A stretch of 64,000 bases of DNA, taken from the NCBI GenBank assembly GCA_009192285.1, contig WBVU01000009.1, positions 1,736,001-1,800,000 of the forward strand, read 5' to 3'. Numbering within the stretch: the first letter of the stretch is position 1; every line of letters starts with the position of its first letter. This document shows, piece after piece, positions 25,154-35,768 of this stretch. The DNA is from Morchella semilibera. Its lineage: Eukaryota > Ascomycota > Pezizomycetes > Pezizales > Morchellaceae. The notes below the pieces were generated by a model. The model was not told where the DNA came from. It did no database searches and was given only the letters and a program-made list of their open reading frames with translations. Both the position numbers and the translations under genes were made by a program.

Positions 25154-25592
25154 TGTCCCAGTGTCTTGGTATCGGTCCTGACGGCTTGGTAGTTGTAGAG
25201 CTGTTGCGATGGATAGAGTTATGTTAAGCGAGCATGGGATGAGATGAGGTGAAATTGTCGTCATTAGGTTCTATTAGGTTCGGTTGCAGGGAGGATTGAT
25301 AATAAGAATTGGCGAGATGGTAGGGAGGAATATGAGGTGTGGTAGCGAGGGATTTCTATGAGGTCCTATGAGCGAATATGTGATTCATACCGGACTGGTG
25401 AGGGAGAAGTGTTAAATAGCGTAGATAGATGTTTTCCTTAGTTCTTTCTTTCTTTTCTCTCTGTCTCGTCTTCCTGTTATTTCGGTACATAGGAATATAC
25501 TCCTATTGTCAGGCCATAGTCCCTTGCACCCAAGATCCTGTCCTCTTCTGAGGAAACCTATAGTACCTATCATCGTTCTCGTTGAGGTCCAT
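25154..25592 (+). mobile_element. LTR-A solo LTR no. 1, 5' part
   Basis: Begins TGTCCCAGTGTC with GTAGA immediately before it (25149-25153). The LTR is interrupted by LTR no. 2 at 25593, continues at 26230-26298, is interrupted again by Gypsy-A1, and ends at 44274, where GTAGA follows directly. The matching 5-bp duplications show it was one insertion into the piggyBac relic. The CT-rich TTCTTTCTTTCTTTTCTCTC stretch typical of all LTR-A copies is present. Confidence 0.8.
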
Positions 25593-26229
25593 TGTCCCGG
25601 TGTCTTGGCATCGGTCCCGAGGGTTCGGTAGTCGAAGCGCTGCTGTGATTATTTAGGAATAGTTAAGCGAGGACGGGGGTGTGTTAAGGGAGGGTGTCGT
25701 CATTAGGTTCTGGGAGGTTCGATGGCGTGATGAATTTGTAATGTAAATAGCGAAGATGGTGGGGAGGAATACGAGGGGTGGATGCGATGGGTTTCTGTGG
25801 GTTTCTATGAATTGATGTTTGAGTCATAGCGGACTGGTGGAGGAGTAGAGTTAAATAGTGGGGTTAGATGTTTTTCTTAGTTCTTTCTTTCTTTTCTCTC
25901 TGTCTCGTCTTCCTGTTCTCTCGGTACATAGGAATCTACTCCTATTCCAAGCCATAGCCTCTTGTATCCAAGACTCGCTCCTCTGATAAGAGGAAACCCA
26001 TAGTACTCCTCATCGTTCTCGTTGAGGTCCATTCGGTCCTCACTCTCTCTGCTCTGTGTTCCTGTGCCTTTCAAGTTGCTCTTGCCTTTGCCTTCGCCGG
26101 TGCCTGTGCTTGTGCCCGCCCGGTGTTATTCCTGTCTTCATCAGTCCCCTCGTCAAGCAGACTGTACTCCTCGAGTTCCCCTGCGCCATCATTGTCATCT
26201 TCTTCTTTGCGTCGGGTTACTCCGTCACA
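25593..26229 (+). mobile_element. LTR-A solo LTR no. 2 (637 bp)
   Basis: Complete LTR from TGTCCCGGTG to CTCCGTCACA, inserted in LTR no. 1. The flanks are TCCAT on the left and TACAT on the right, a 5-bp duplication with one change. It contains the CT-rich tract and a region of hexamer-like GCCTTT/GCCTGT repeats. Confidence 0.8.
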
Positions 26230-26298
26230 TACATCTGGTCCTCACTCTCTCTGCTTTGTATCCTGATGCATTTGCGTTTGCCTTCGCCAGTGCCTGTG

Positions 26299-27381
26299 TG
26301 TGACGGAGTAACCCGACACAAAGAAGAAGATGACAATGATGACGCAGAAGGACCCGAGGAGCACAGTCTACGTGACGAGGGGACTGACGAAGACAGAGGC
26401 GACACCGGCCAGGCACAAGCACAGGCACAGGCGAAGGCAAAGGCAAGAGCAAGGGCACAAGAGCGCAGAGCAGGGAAGGTGAGGACCGAATGGACCTCAA
26501 CGAGAACGATGAGGGGTACTATGAGTTTCCTCTTGTCACAGGATCGAGTCTTTGGTACGAGAGGCTATGGCTTAGAAACAGGAGTAGATTCCTATGTACC
26601 AGGATAACAGGAAGACGAAACAGAGAGAAAAGAAAGAAAGAACTAAGGAAAACATCTATCCCCGCTATTTAACACACCTCCTCCACTAATCCGCTATGAC
26701 GCACACTTTCGCTCATAGAACCTTATAGAAACCCATCGCTACCACACCTCGTAATCCTCCCCACCATCTCCGCTATTCTACATTACCAATCCATCACACC
26801 ATCGAACCTCCCAGAACCCAATGACGACAACCTCCATCTCGCACTCCCCACTCTCGCTTATATCACGGCGTGGAGCGCGGTCTAGTGGTGTTGCGGGAAG
26901 AGGGATTAGTCAGGGATTCTCTTATGTTCTGGGGGTTTCGGTATTAGGGGTTCGGTTCGGATATAAGGGTTTCGGATATAGGGGATAAGGTGGAGTTAGG
27001 ACGTAAGGGTCTTGGGAGGTTCTATGGGGTTCTGTACAGGGTTACTTGGGTTAGTCATCGGGTCGGGAGGTGTGATATATATAGGGGCCTTGTCCTCGCT
27101 TGTAGATAGTTTCTTTCCTTTCCTCTTCACGCAACCTTCCTATCCTCAGGAGTTTGTAGTCCTTTAGAATATATTCGGTTCTCTACCTCGTATTTTGCCT
27201 CGCTCCATAGTCTCGCCTCGCCTCGCCTCAGATATTACTACTACGTCCCACCTAGGTAGTGTACCTTAGCTCGCTTCGCCCTAGTCTCCGCTTCGCTCCG
27301 TGATAGCTTATCATTACCCTAACAACTACAACCGTGCATCGCCTACCGGGCTGTTGGAACAAATGCCAAGACGCCGGGACA
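26299..27381 (-). repeat. 3' LTR of Gypsy-A1, split by LTR-B
   Basis: LTR-A sequence in two parts, 26299-26860 and 27306-27381, separated by a family-B solo LTR. The right part ends at the polypurine tract of the internal region. Confidence 0.85.
26861..27305 (+). mobile_element. LTR-B solo LTR (445 bp)
   Basis: Runs from TATCACGG to CCGTGATA, a perfect 8-bp inverted pair, and is flanked by GCTTA on both sides (26856-26860 and 27306-27310). A CTCGCTTGTAG block, a CT-rich stretch and CGCCTCGCCTCGCCTC repeats lie inside. The termini are not the usual TG...CA. Confidence 0.8.
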
Positions 27382-27402
27382 GATCAGGTCCCCTCCAAGG
27401 GC

Positions 27403-28201
27403 CTAGCTCCTGATAGGCCGAGGTTTCGAAGGATATTGGTCGTGAAATGCTTTTCTAATATCAGGGCTATGCTCCAAATCACTCGAAGGTTGCCAGGACG
27501 GTTCTTCATATCCAGCATATCTAACCAAGTACTCCACCCGTCGCCCCCTCTTCCGCGAATCCAATATCTCCGCTACTTCCCATTCAATCTCTCCCTCAAT
27601 CTCCACCGGTGGGGGTGGTTCAATCATTTGTCCTGGAACAGGATCATTTATCGCTGGCGATAGCAATGAAACATGAAAAACTGGATGTATTTTCATGGAG
27701 ATAGGTAATTTCAACTCATAGGCATAGGGGCTCACGATTCTTTGGACTGGGTAAGAGCCAATTTGCTTCCAGTCGAGCTTCTTCGAGGGTCGCTTGGTTT
27801 CGATATTCCAGATAGAGAGCCAGACGGAATCGCCCACAACATAGCGAGGTGCTGGAGTTCGATGTAAATTTGCCATTTCCTCCTGTATCTTTTGAGCCCT
27901 TAACATTTCGCTCTTCAGGAAGTCAAAAACCTGGGACATCTCCCTTGCCAGCCCATTAGCCTGATCTTCATTCACCGTCTTTCCATGTTGTAGTGGCCCA
28001 AATGTCATTCGAGGATGTCTTCCATAGTTTGCTTGAAAGGGAGACATATTAGTGATTTCGGAAATATGATTATTCGTAGCAAACTCAGCAAGAGGAAGAA
28101 AATCAGTCCAATCGTCTTGTTGATAGGAAACATAGCTGCGTAGATATTGCTCCATAATCGCATTGGTTCTCTCGGTTTGTCCATCGGTCTGAGGATGAAA
28201 T
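27403..28201 (-). pseudogene. Gypsy-A1 pol part 3: integrase C-terminal half and chromodomain
   Basis: After the solo LTR the integrase resumes with FHPQTDGQTERTN and the catalytic Glu of NAIMEQYL. The SH3-like region APRYVVGDSVWLS and GP/GSYPVQRIVSPYAYEL follow. The chromodomain is WEVAEILDSRKRG ... EYLVRYAGYEEPSWQP near the end, and a stop precedes the polypurine tract. Chromodomains of this type direct integration to marked chromatin. The open frame itself is intact here; the gene is broken by the upstream insertions. Confidence 0.85.
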
Positions 28202-28841
28202 TGTGACGGAGTAACCCGACGCAAAGAAGAAGATGACAATGATGACGCAGAAGGACTCGAGGAGCACAGTCTACGCAACGAGGAGACTAATAAAGACAAA
28301 GGCGACACCGGGCAGGCACAAGCACAGGCACCGGCGGAGGCAAGAGCAAGAGCAAGGGCACACTGGCAAGAACACAGAGCGGGGAGAGTGAAGACCGAAT
28401 GGACCTCAACGAGAACGATGAGAGGTACTATGAGTTTCCTCTTGTTAAAGGATCGAATCTTTTGGTACGAGAGACTATGGCTTAGAAATAGGAGTAAATT
28501 CCTATGTACTGAGATAACAGGAAGACGAGACGAAGAGAAAAGAAAGAAAGAACTAGGGAAAACATCTATCCCCGCTATTTAACACCCCGCCTCCGCTAGT
28601 CCGCTACGACTCACACTTTCACTCATAGAACCTCATAGAAATCCATCGCTACCACACCTCATAATCCTCCCCACCATCTCCGCTATTCTACATTACCAAT
28701 CCATCACGCCATAGAACCTCCCAGAACCCGATGACGACAACCTCCATCTCGCATTCCCCAATCTCGCTTAACATTACTCTAACAACTACAACCATGCATA
28801 GCCTACCAAACTATCGGAACAAGTGCCAAGACGCCGGGACA
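28202..28841 (-). mobile_element. LTR-A solo LTR in the Gypsy-A1 integrase (640 bp)
   Basis: Complete LTR, TGTGACGG to CGGGACA as read on +. The flanks are GAAAT on both sides (28197-28201 and 28842-28846). It separates YSTAF from HPQTDGQ in the integrase. Confidence 0.9.
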
Positions 28842-30535
28842 GAAATGCAGTGGAATATCGTGGAGCAATTTCCAACCGATTGCAAAGAGCTTTCCAAAAT
28901 TCAGCTGTAAACTGTGTCCCTCGATCTGAAACAATAGTCTCTGGCAACCCATGCAACTTCCATACCTGCTCCAGGTATAGACGAGACAGATCCCTGGCGT
29001 TAACATTCTCTGTTGTAGGGATCAAATGCTTCATCTTTGTTAACCGGTCCACCACTACCAATATAGCATTAAACCCATTGCTCTCTGGAAGTCCCATTAC
29101 AAAATCCATAGTAATATCCGTCCAAGGTCCCTTGGGTACTAATAGCGGTCGCAGAACTCCTTGAAGAGAATTATGGTTCACTTTACTCCGTCGACAGATA
29201 TAACAATTTTGAACATAGCAATCCGTATATTTCCACATGGTCGGCCAATAATAATTCCGACTCAGAAGTTCCAATGTCTTCGACCATCCAGGATGTCCAG
29301 CAGAGGGTTTATCGTGGTATTCTTGTAACAAATAGAGTTTAAGTTCGTCGTAATCGGGAACATAGAGTGTATTCCGATAAAGCAATAACCCCTCCTCGCT
29401 CTCCTTGCACTCAGCCAACGAAATCTCTCTCGATTGTCGAACGCCATCTCGGAGCATGGATAGGATTTTGTTTGGAAAGCTATCACTCTGGTAAGCTTTG
29501 TTAAACAACTCAAATACGGAAGACGATCCTTCAGCGGGTTCATTTGACAAAGAGCCCGCTAACAAACCTATCTTAAAATCCAAATTCTCCTTCTTCAAAA
29601 CCACTCGGCTTACTTCAATCTCTCATCCCCCTCCTTCGGTAAATCCTTAGGCCTTCTAGTCAAAATATCAACCTTCCTTCCCTGCTTCCCCGGCCTATAC
29701 TGAATAATAAAATTAAACCGAGATAGAAACTCTGCCCAACGAGTTTGACGCCTATTCAGCAATTTAGTCAACATAAAGTACTCAAGATTGCGATGATCTG
29801 TAAGTACTTTGACTTGGAATTGAGCTGTCTCCAAATGAGGTCTCCATTCCTCGAAGCAACAAATAATGGCCAACAACTCCTTGTCGTAGATCTCGTAATT
29901 ACATTCTGCTGGCGAGTGTGTCTTGGAGAAGAAGGCGACCAGATGCAGTATTCCTTCATCATCTCGTTGTGATAGTATCCCTGCCGACACATAATCTGAC
30001 GCATCGGTTTCTACAATAAATTCTTTTTCGGGGTCAGGATGCATCAGTATGGGAGCGGTGGTAAAAGCAGTCTTGAGTTTCTGAAACGCTTGTTCAACTT
30101 TTTGGGTCCACTCAAATCGTACATGCTTTTTTGTCAGAGCAGTCAATGGCCGAGCCACTCGGGAATAAGCGTAAATAAAACGTCGATAGAAATTGGCAAA
30201 CCCAAGGAATTCCTGAACCTCCTTCACTGTCTTTGGCGCTTCCCAATCCACAATCGTCCGTACTTTAGCAGAATCCATCTTCATTCCTCCGGGAGTTAAA
30301 ATCATGCCTAAATACTTTGTTTCCTGCACACTAAATTCACACTTCTCGGGCTTCAGGTGAACCTCATTGGCCTCTAGGGCTTCCAGTACTTGCTGCACAT
30401 CCTGTTGATGTTGCTCCAGGGTTTCCGAATAAATAAGAATATCATCAAGATAAGCAGTAGCACAACGGTCCAGAAAAGGCCGGAGAATATCGTTAATCCA
30501 GCGTTGAAAGGTGGCAGGGGCATTGGTTATACCAA
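28842..30535 (-). pseudogene. Gypsy-A1 pol part 2: RT thumb, RNase H, integrase N-terminal half
   Basis: Starts at the Plavaka junction with [10 protein letters not shown] and continues with the RT active site [11 protein letters not shown], then the RNase H part ([27 protein letters not shown]). A frameshift or small deletion with a stop at 29610 breaks the frame between DERLK and RVVLKK. The integrase zinc motif (H-H-C-C, with CYVQNCYICRRSK) and the first two catalytic Asp (WTDITMDF, IVSDRGTQF) follow. Confidence 0.88.
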
Positions 30536-30856
30536 CATCAGCAGCCTATTCAACCCTACCGGAGGCCCGGGAGGTATGGGAGACGTTCGGAGACACCCGT
30601 CAAACTTTCGATCTCCAGGCGCTTACCCGCCCGTACGAGGGCCTCCTGAGCCTTTGCAGGAGCCTCCCGAGCCTTCAAGAAGGCTTAGCGGGCTCTCCTG
30701 ATGCTAAGCGGCGCTCTCCTGGCGCCATCTGGAGGCTTTGTAATATTCTCTCCCAAGAGGCTGCGAGATAACGTAGACCTCCACACTAGTAAGAGGTTTT
30801 CGTTTAGAGAGGCTTCAGAGACGCTCTGTTATAAGCCCAAGGATGAGTAGGGCGTT

Positions 30857-31145
30857 CTCGTGAGGGCTCCCCAAGCCCTCCTGCTATCTCCGGAGGATTA
30901 AGCGAGATCTCCCAAGCTCTCCTGTAATCCCTGCCAATCTCCTGGGCTCTCCTGAGGGCTCGCCAAGCCCTCCTGATATCTCCGGAGACTACTGATGATT
31001 AAGCGAAACCTCCCAAGCTCTCCCCTGTAATCCCTGTCAATCTCCTGGGCTCTCCTGATGGCTCGCCAAGCCCTCCTGATATCTCCGGAGACTGCTGATG
31101 ATTAAGCGAAACCTCCCAAGCTCTCCTGTGATCCCTGTCAATCTC
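30857..31145. repeat. Left subterminal tandem repeats, period about 102 bp
   Basis: Two full units (from about 30937 and 31040) and one diverged unit (from 30857) share CTCGCCAAGCCCTCCTGATA, TCTCCGGAGAC and GATTAAGCGAAACCTCCCAA. An inverted copy lies at 35328-35436. Confidence 0.8.
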
Positions 31146-31323
31146 CGAGGACTTTCAAACTATTACTAATCTACTGATACCTCAAAATCCACTTTGATTA
31201 TTCATACCATACATCAAAATAGGAGTCCTCCCCCAAAATCACATATCCACCGTCGAGGCGGGAGGAGGCTCTTGAAATGCCTCTCCTGCCTTTGCCATGT
31301 CCACGCCCCCCAAATCAATTCTC

Positions 31324-33359
31324 TTAATCGCTGCTGGTGCCTTCCCTTTCTTCCCGCCGCGCCTTTGCAGCTCTCCATGCGGCTATATCCACAGCTAATT
31401 GAACATCATCTTCCTCCAGGCCGACTCTGGATATAACCTCTTTAGGCCCTCTTAACTCATCGACCTAAAAGGCTTGTTAGTATATAGATAAGGCTCTTTT
31501 AGACTTTTTTATTTACCTTCTCGCGAATTGATTCTCGTATTACTTCCAGTGTGCCCTCCTGGTTCTCCTTGCTTCAAGTTCTCTTCCCCCATGTGCTTAA
31601 CATCCTGTTATAGGTAGCTGGAGGTATCCCGAAGTCAGAAGGAGCCTTTTAGAGGGCTTGGTGCGCCTTACTCATGATATCCGGATTCTGATGTGGATTG
31701 AAGTTCAACTCTTCGATATATATGCCTGTTTTCCAAGATCGTAAGATAAACCAGATTGCAGTGCAAACTAGGATAATAAACGCCTAAGATATATCATCAA
31801 TGAAACCAGGATCCCTGGCCCCACGCATTTTATCACCTTTGTAATATTTTAGAGATATTACTTCTATGATTTCCGGGGCCCAAAAGTGAAGCTGGCCTGT
31901 CTAGTGGCTGTGAGCACCTTGCTGAAGGCTCATAGAACGGTGGAGAGAGCTCTTACAATATAATTATCAGGATCGCTTATAAAACGGTGATTCTCGAGGA
32001 GAAAGGACACCTTCTTACCCTTTGCCTCTGGCGTTTTCTCCTCGCTCAAGCCATACAAAAGATCCTTCGACATGCAGTCCTTCACTGTAAAAACAAGGTG
32101 CGATCTCACCCGCGAACAATTGATTTGAACCTAATGGAAGCAGTTAGCGAAGGCTCACTAAGCCCTCCGAAAGGCGCGCGAGGCACTCACGTCGCTCCTA
32201 GCTAACTTAGTCATTGGTAGACTTGTATTAAAATGGTCGTTTGCCTCACTCCAAAACCGACGGACGTTAATACTAAGAGAATCAGCTTGAGGCCAAGGCT
32301 CCTCGAGCAATGTATAACGTCCGAGAAGGTATCCCGCATGCTTGATTACGGACTTGGCCTCTGCTGCGTTTTCATTAATGGAGTCAGGCTCTGGTGCTCC
32401 ATACTGCAAAGGCGTTGGCGTTCCATACTGCGAAGGCGTTGGCGTTCTATATGGAGATAGGGCTCTACGATATTGCTGTGGAGAGCTAGGCATGCGAAAG
32501 GGTTGTGAATTTGAAGGGGTTGTCTCGTCCTCGCGGTCGAGCTCTTGTCGCAAGGTGCTGCTGGTCGAGCGAAATAAGGAACTTGTGGAGGCGATGCTAG
32601 CCCTTTCGGAGGCTGCTCCAGCCTTCCGTGGAGTTTCCAGCCTTCGTGAATTCACGACATGACGGTTTCCGTGCTCCGTTATATCAGCAGTTTGACTGAG
32701 ACGAGGGGGATTTAAATATCACATACCTGCATCATATTTACTGCAAAAGAAGAAGAAGCAATTGCTTCTGCCGCCAGTACACTAGGTCTCCTTCGAGTGG
32801 CTACAAGAGCCCTGGCGGAGGCCACAGGGGCCTCCCTTGGTGTTTTTCCAGCTCGCGACCCCCGGTTTGATGGTGGTCGTGGCAGTGGTCGTGATGGTGG
32901 TGGTAGTTGTGGTGGTTGTGGTGGGGATGGTGGGACTGGGGATATACTCTGTTCTGATAAAGGCATACGCTGGGGCGGTGGTGCATTCTCATCTCCCGGC
33001 TCCTCGTCCTCATAGTCATCCTCATGGATTTGAACGTAGTCTTCCTCCTTTGGATGATCATCAAAATCACTCCAGGTTTTTGGTGGGCCCTGCAACGCTC
33101 CGTTTACCAATATTGCCCCGTCCGGAAACCTTTCTGGAGGGTTCGGGGAGCCATAGTAATCGGGGTCAGTATCTGGTTCTGTAGTACCAGAATTCCTACT
33201 GCTCGCAGCACTCGAAATACTCATCGCCCCCCTTAGACGTTTATTAATGGAGGAGGAGATCGGGGCTTGCATGCCATGTCCTTCCTCAACGCCACGCTTG
33301 TTGATTTTTGCTCTCTGCGAAGCTATGATGGTGGTTTGTAAGGCTGGAAGAGCCTTCAT
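31324..33359 (-). pseudogene. Plavaka companion gene with DUF6532-like region, copy 1
   Basis: Five exons join in phase 0: 33359-32727, 32673-32191, 32130-31939, 31900-31517 and 31464-31324 (about 610 aa). The N-terminal two thirds are disordered and Pro/Ser/Asp-rich, including a proline run near 32900. The C-terminal part, with LHFWAPEIIEVISLKYY, ARDPGFIDDIS and FIILVCTAIWFILRSWKTG, matches my memory of the DUF6532 pattern (a TA-x-x-x-L-x-x-W-x-T-G core) found mainly in basidiomycete proteins. In-frame stops at DIS|AFI (TAG), QAL|KAP (TAA, inside a GAGCC/GGCTC palindrome) and KRT|SKE (TGA) break it. The 38-nt intron 31938-31901 is shared with another copy at 57602. Function unknown. Confidence 0.6.
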
Positions 33360-33600
33360 GAAGGCTCTCACCTCCACTATATATGGTTCGATTCACACCA
33401 TATCACCTTTGCTTTTTCTCGGCAATTAGAGGTTTTTGGCGAGAAGCCTTCCGGACGGCTCGCTAAGACAGAATCAATTCTATAACTAACCTAAATAAGA
33501 TAACACGATACCCAAATATGCAACCATATATTCCCAAACAGGCAAAATTGCAACTGCATCTCCAAAAAACAAAAAACAACTGCAGTTAACATCAAACCGC

Positions 33601-33690
33601 TTATCAGGCCTTCTAAGCTCTAATCAAGCCTTCTAAGCTCTAATCAAGCCTTCTAAGCTCCAATCAACGCCCCTCGGGCCTTCTAAACTC
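33601..33690. repeat. 20-bp tandem repeat downstream of companion A
   Basis: Three adjacent units of TAATCAAGCCTTCTAAGCTC and a diverged fourth, immediately beyond the companion A stop codon. A comparable array of another sequence lies at 50568-50650 downstream of the companion A copy in the second element. Confidence 0.8.
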
Positions 33691-34930
33691 ACACTAGGTC
33701 GCTAGAGTCCTCGGAGACACGGTCATTGGCATCTCCGCCTTCACCATTGGTGTGCCTAAACAGGTGATTTCTCTCGGCTTGGGTCCAAATACGTTCACGA
33801 TCATAGTGACAAGACTCAAAGGTAATGGCATTTGGGTAGAGCCTTCTATAATGCTCATCGAGCCTTCTTCCAATCGCCGCGTACCTCTCGGAACGCTCAT
33901 GCACCACCGCCTGGAGCATCTGGCACCCCTCATCAGTACGGGGCATGGAGATATTCAAACCTGTTTGATCAACCTTATTCCTAAACGTTAGCATTTCCTC
34001 CTCAACATCAAGCTCTATTCCATCAATGTCGCCTCTAGTAAGGTGCTGATATCCTTCTAGTGAAGGTGTTTGAGGCATTTGGGTAGGCCCAGTAACAATT
34101 GCCGAAGGCCTGTGAAGCACCGTACAGAGCCTCAAGGGTTTTGCCTCTGTGGTTTTGAGCCAACCTTCCAGCTCTTCAGAATCTCCGATCTGCACATATT
34201 CCGGATTTGGGGGATAGGGTGCCTGCCCCCGGGGGGCCGAATTGGACAACGCCCCGTAGAAGGCTCGGAAAGCCCTCGCGGGGCTCCCTGGAGCCGCTGG
34301 TGGGGCTCGCTTTATTGCAAGTCTTTCTAAATCTTGCATAGACAACCCCTGAAGGATGTTAATAAAGGGGATAAGCGATCCGGGCCCGTACCAATCATAG
34401 TGGCGGTATATATCGCTGGGGATGCCTGTAACCCTTTCTGGGTCAATAATATGTATGGTTATTGCCGGCCTGTAGGGTATTCCCAAGGCCTGCCAGAACT
34501 CCGGTGTGGTCTGCAGTTCGTTTGTGCGGGCAGGAGGTGCCCCGGAGGTGGGTGTATCTTTAACTTCATCATCTGCGCCCCCCAAAGCCCCACCGTGGCG
34601 TTGGGCTGTCCTGTTTCTCTTCTGGGATAGATCGATAATGAGGCGGAGGAGAGCTGCTTGGATCTTTATAGAGTCCTCTGAAGCCTTTGCTGACCATGTG
34701 GTCTTTAGCGCCTTGATGGCCCTGTGGTCCATGCAAAATTGACACAGATTGTTGAATAATTGTTCGCCCGAGGTGACCTTATTAACCCACCCTATTCTTA
34801 CCATCTCGTCCGCGAGGTCGCTACGGAGAGCCTTATAGATAGCATCTTTTCCAGTCAATTGTAGCATTCTTCGGCAGTCGTGGATTGTCGTGCACTTGTA
34901 CGTAGCAGCTGGTCTCCCGCGTGGTGGCAT
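33689..34930 (-). CDS. Plavaka companion protein A, intact copy (413 aa)
   Basis: An uninterrupted frame from ATG at 34930 to the stop at 33689. I do not recognise the family. The N-terminal half is helical-looking and basic: DCRRMLQLTGKDAIYKALR, LADEMVRIGWVNKV, CMDHRAIKALKTTW, EDSIKIQAALLRLIIDLSQK. The middle has AITIHIIDPERVTGIPSD followed by YRHYDWYGPGSLIPFI, and the C-terminal half has PLRLCTVLHRPSAIV, an acidic strip DGIELDVEEE, then NISMPRTDEGCQML and RIWTQAERNHLFRH. Two further copies in the window (36606 and 50903-53770) keep the same order of motifs, which supports a real protein. No transmembrane, zinc or catalytic motif is evident. Its position upstream of and divergent from the transposase in both elements suggests a transposition-linked role (inference). 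Confidence 0.65.
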   Translation of the reverse strand: MPPRGRPAATYKCTTIHDCRRMLQLTGKDAIYKALRSDLADEMVRIGWVNKVTSGEQLFNNLCQFCMDHRAIKALKTTWSAKASEDSIKIQAALLRLIIDLSQKRNRTAQRHGGALGGADDEVKDTPTSGAPPARTNELQTTPEFWQALGIPYRPAITIHIIDPERVTGIPSDIYRHYDWYGPGSLIPFINILQGLSMQDLERLAIKRAPPAAPGSPARAFRAFYGALSNSAPRGQAPYPPNPEYVQIGDSEELEGWLKTTEAKPLRLCTVLHRPSAIVTGPTQMPQTPSLEGYQHLTRGDIDGIELDVEEEMLTFRNKVDQTGLNISMPRTDEGCQMLQAVVHERSERYAAIGRRLDEHYRRLYPNAITFESCHYDRERIWTQAERNHLFRHTNGEGGDANDRVSEDSSDLV

Positions 34931-35327
34931 GGTTGGGGCCTTTTCCGGGTTTGTGGGGCCTTTTTGGAGGTTTGGGGTAGGTGTTAAGATTTGAAGGGAC
35001 TCGGACGTTTAAAGACGCGGCTGTCAATGGCTTGAATATAGAGCTTTAGAGTGGATACTGTACCATCTTAAATACTGTATAGTAATTCAAGATCGAAGCC
35101 TTGAAAGGCCTCGAGTGGCCTGAAGAACCGTATGTTTGGAAGTGACAGGTTTGGAAGTGGTAGGTTTGGAGACATGGAAACGGGTGAGCGGTGTTTATCT
35201 ATGATCGAGCCTCACTACGTAGCGAATATCGTATCACATGATATCACTCGAATCAGGAGAGCAGAGGCACCAAGCGCACTAATTAGGGCTTTTGAAGCCA
35301 TCTGAAGGCTCGAGGAGCCTCCTGCCC

Positions 35328-35436
35328 AGGAGAGCTTGGGAGGTTTCGCTTAATCATCAGCAGTCTCCGGAGATATCAGGAGGGCTTGGCGAGCCCTCAG
35401 GAGAGCCCAGGAGATTGGCAGGGATCACAGGAGACA
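35328..35436. repeat. Inverted copy of the left subterminal repeat
   Basis: Reads as the reverse complement of the 102-bp unit at 30937-31145, with TTGGGAGGTTTCGCTTAATC and CAGTCTCCGGAGATATCAGG. The inverted pair brackets the DUF6532-like gene and companion A. Confidence 0.8.
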
Positions 35437-35768
35437 AAAGATAAATCATATAATTATTGCTAAGACCTAAAGAGGTAACCGGGGTAAAATTAAGAACTGC
35501 ATGTGCAAAAACAAAAAACTCCAATTCCCAAATGAAGGCTCCTCAAGCCTTCTAAACTGCCTACAGAGGTTTGGGAGCCTATCACCGTCGTCGCTGGTTT
35601 TATCCTCTGCACCTACAGGTGGTTTCAGTCAGAATAATAAGATTCATATAAATGCCATTCAGGAAGAGCATTCTATAATGCCCACCCCGATAAGTTCATG
35701 GATTCAGACCTTCAAGTTCCTAATCCAAAAGCTCTATATCATTAATATCGTCTCAGTCAGGTAATCCC

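Noticed and set aside
26056-26607. Open frames of 70-180 residues in LTR-A copies (Leu/Pro/Arg-rich or Gln-Ala-Lys repeats)
   Set aside because: They come from the GC-rich hexamer tract of the LTR, exist on both strands and often rely on non-ATG starts; no evidence of a protein.
30857-31145. Possible CRISPR-like array
   Set aside because: Only two to three long units of 102 bp without unique spacers; fungal transposon subterminal repeat.
32797-33184. Gly/Val-rich plus-strand frames across the companion gene
   Set aside because: Antisense shadow of the proline-rich exon of the DUF6532-like gene.
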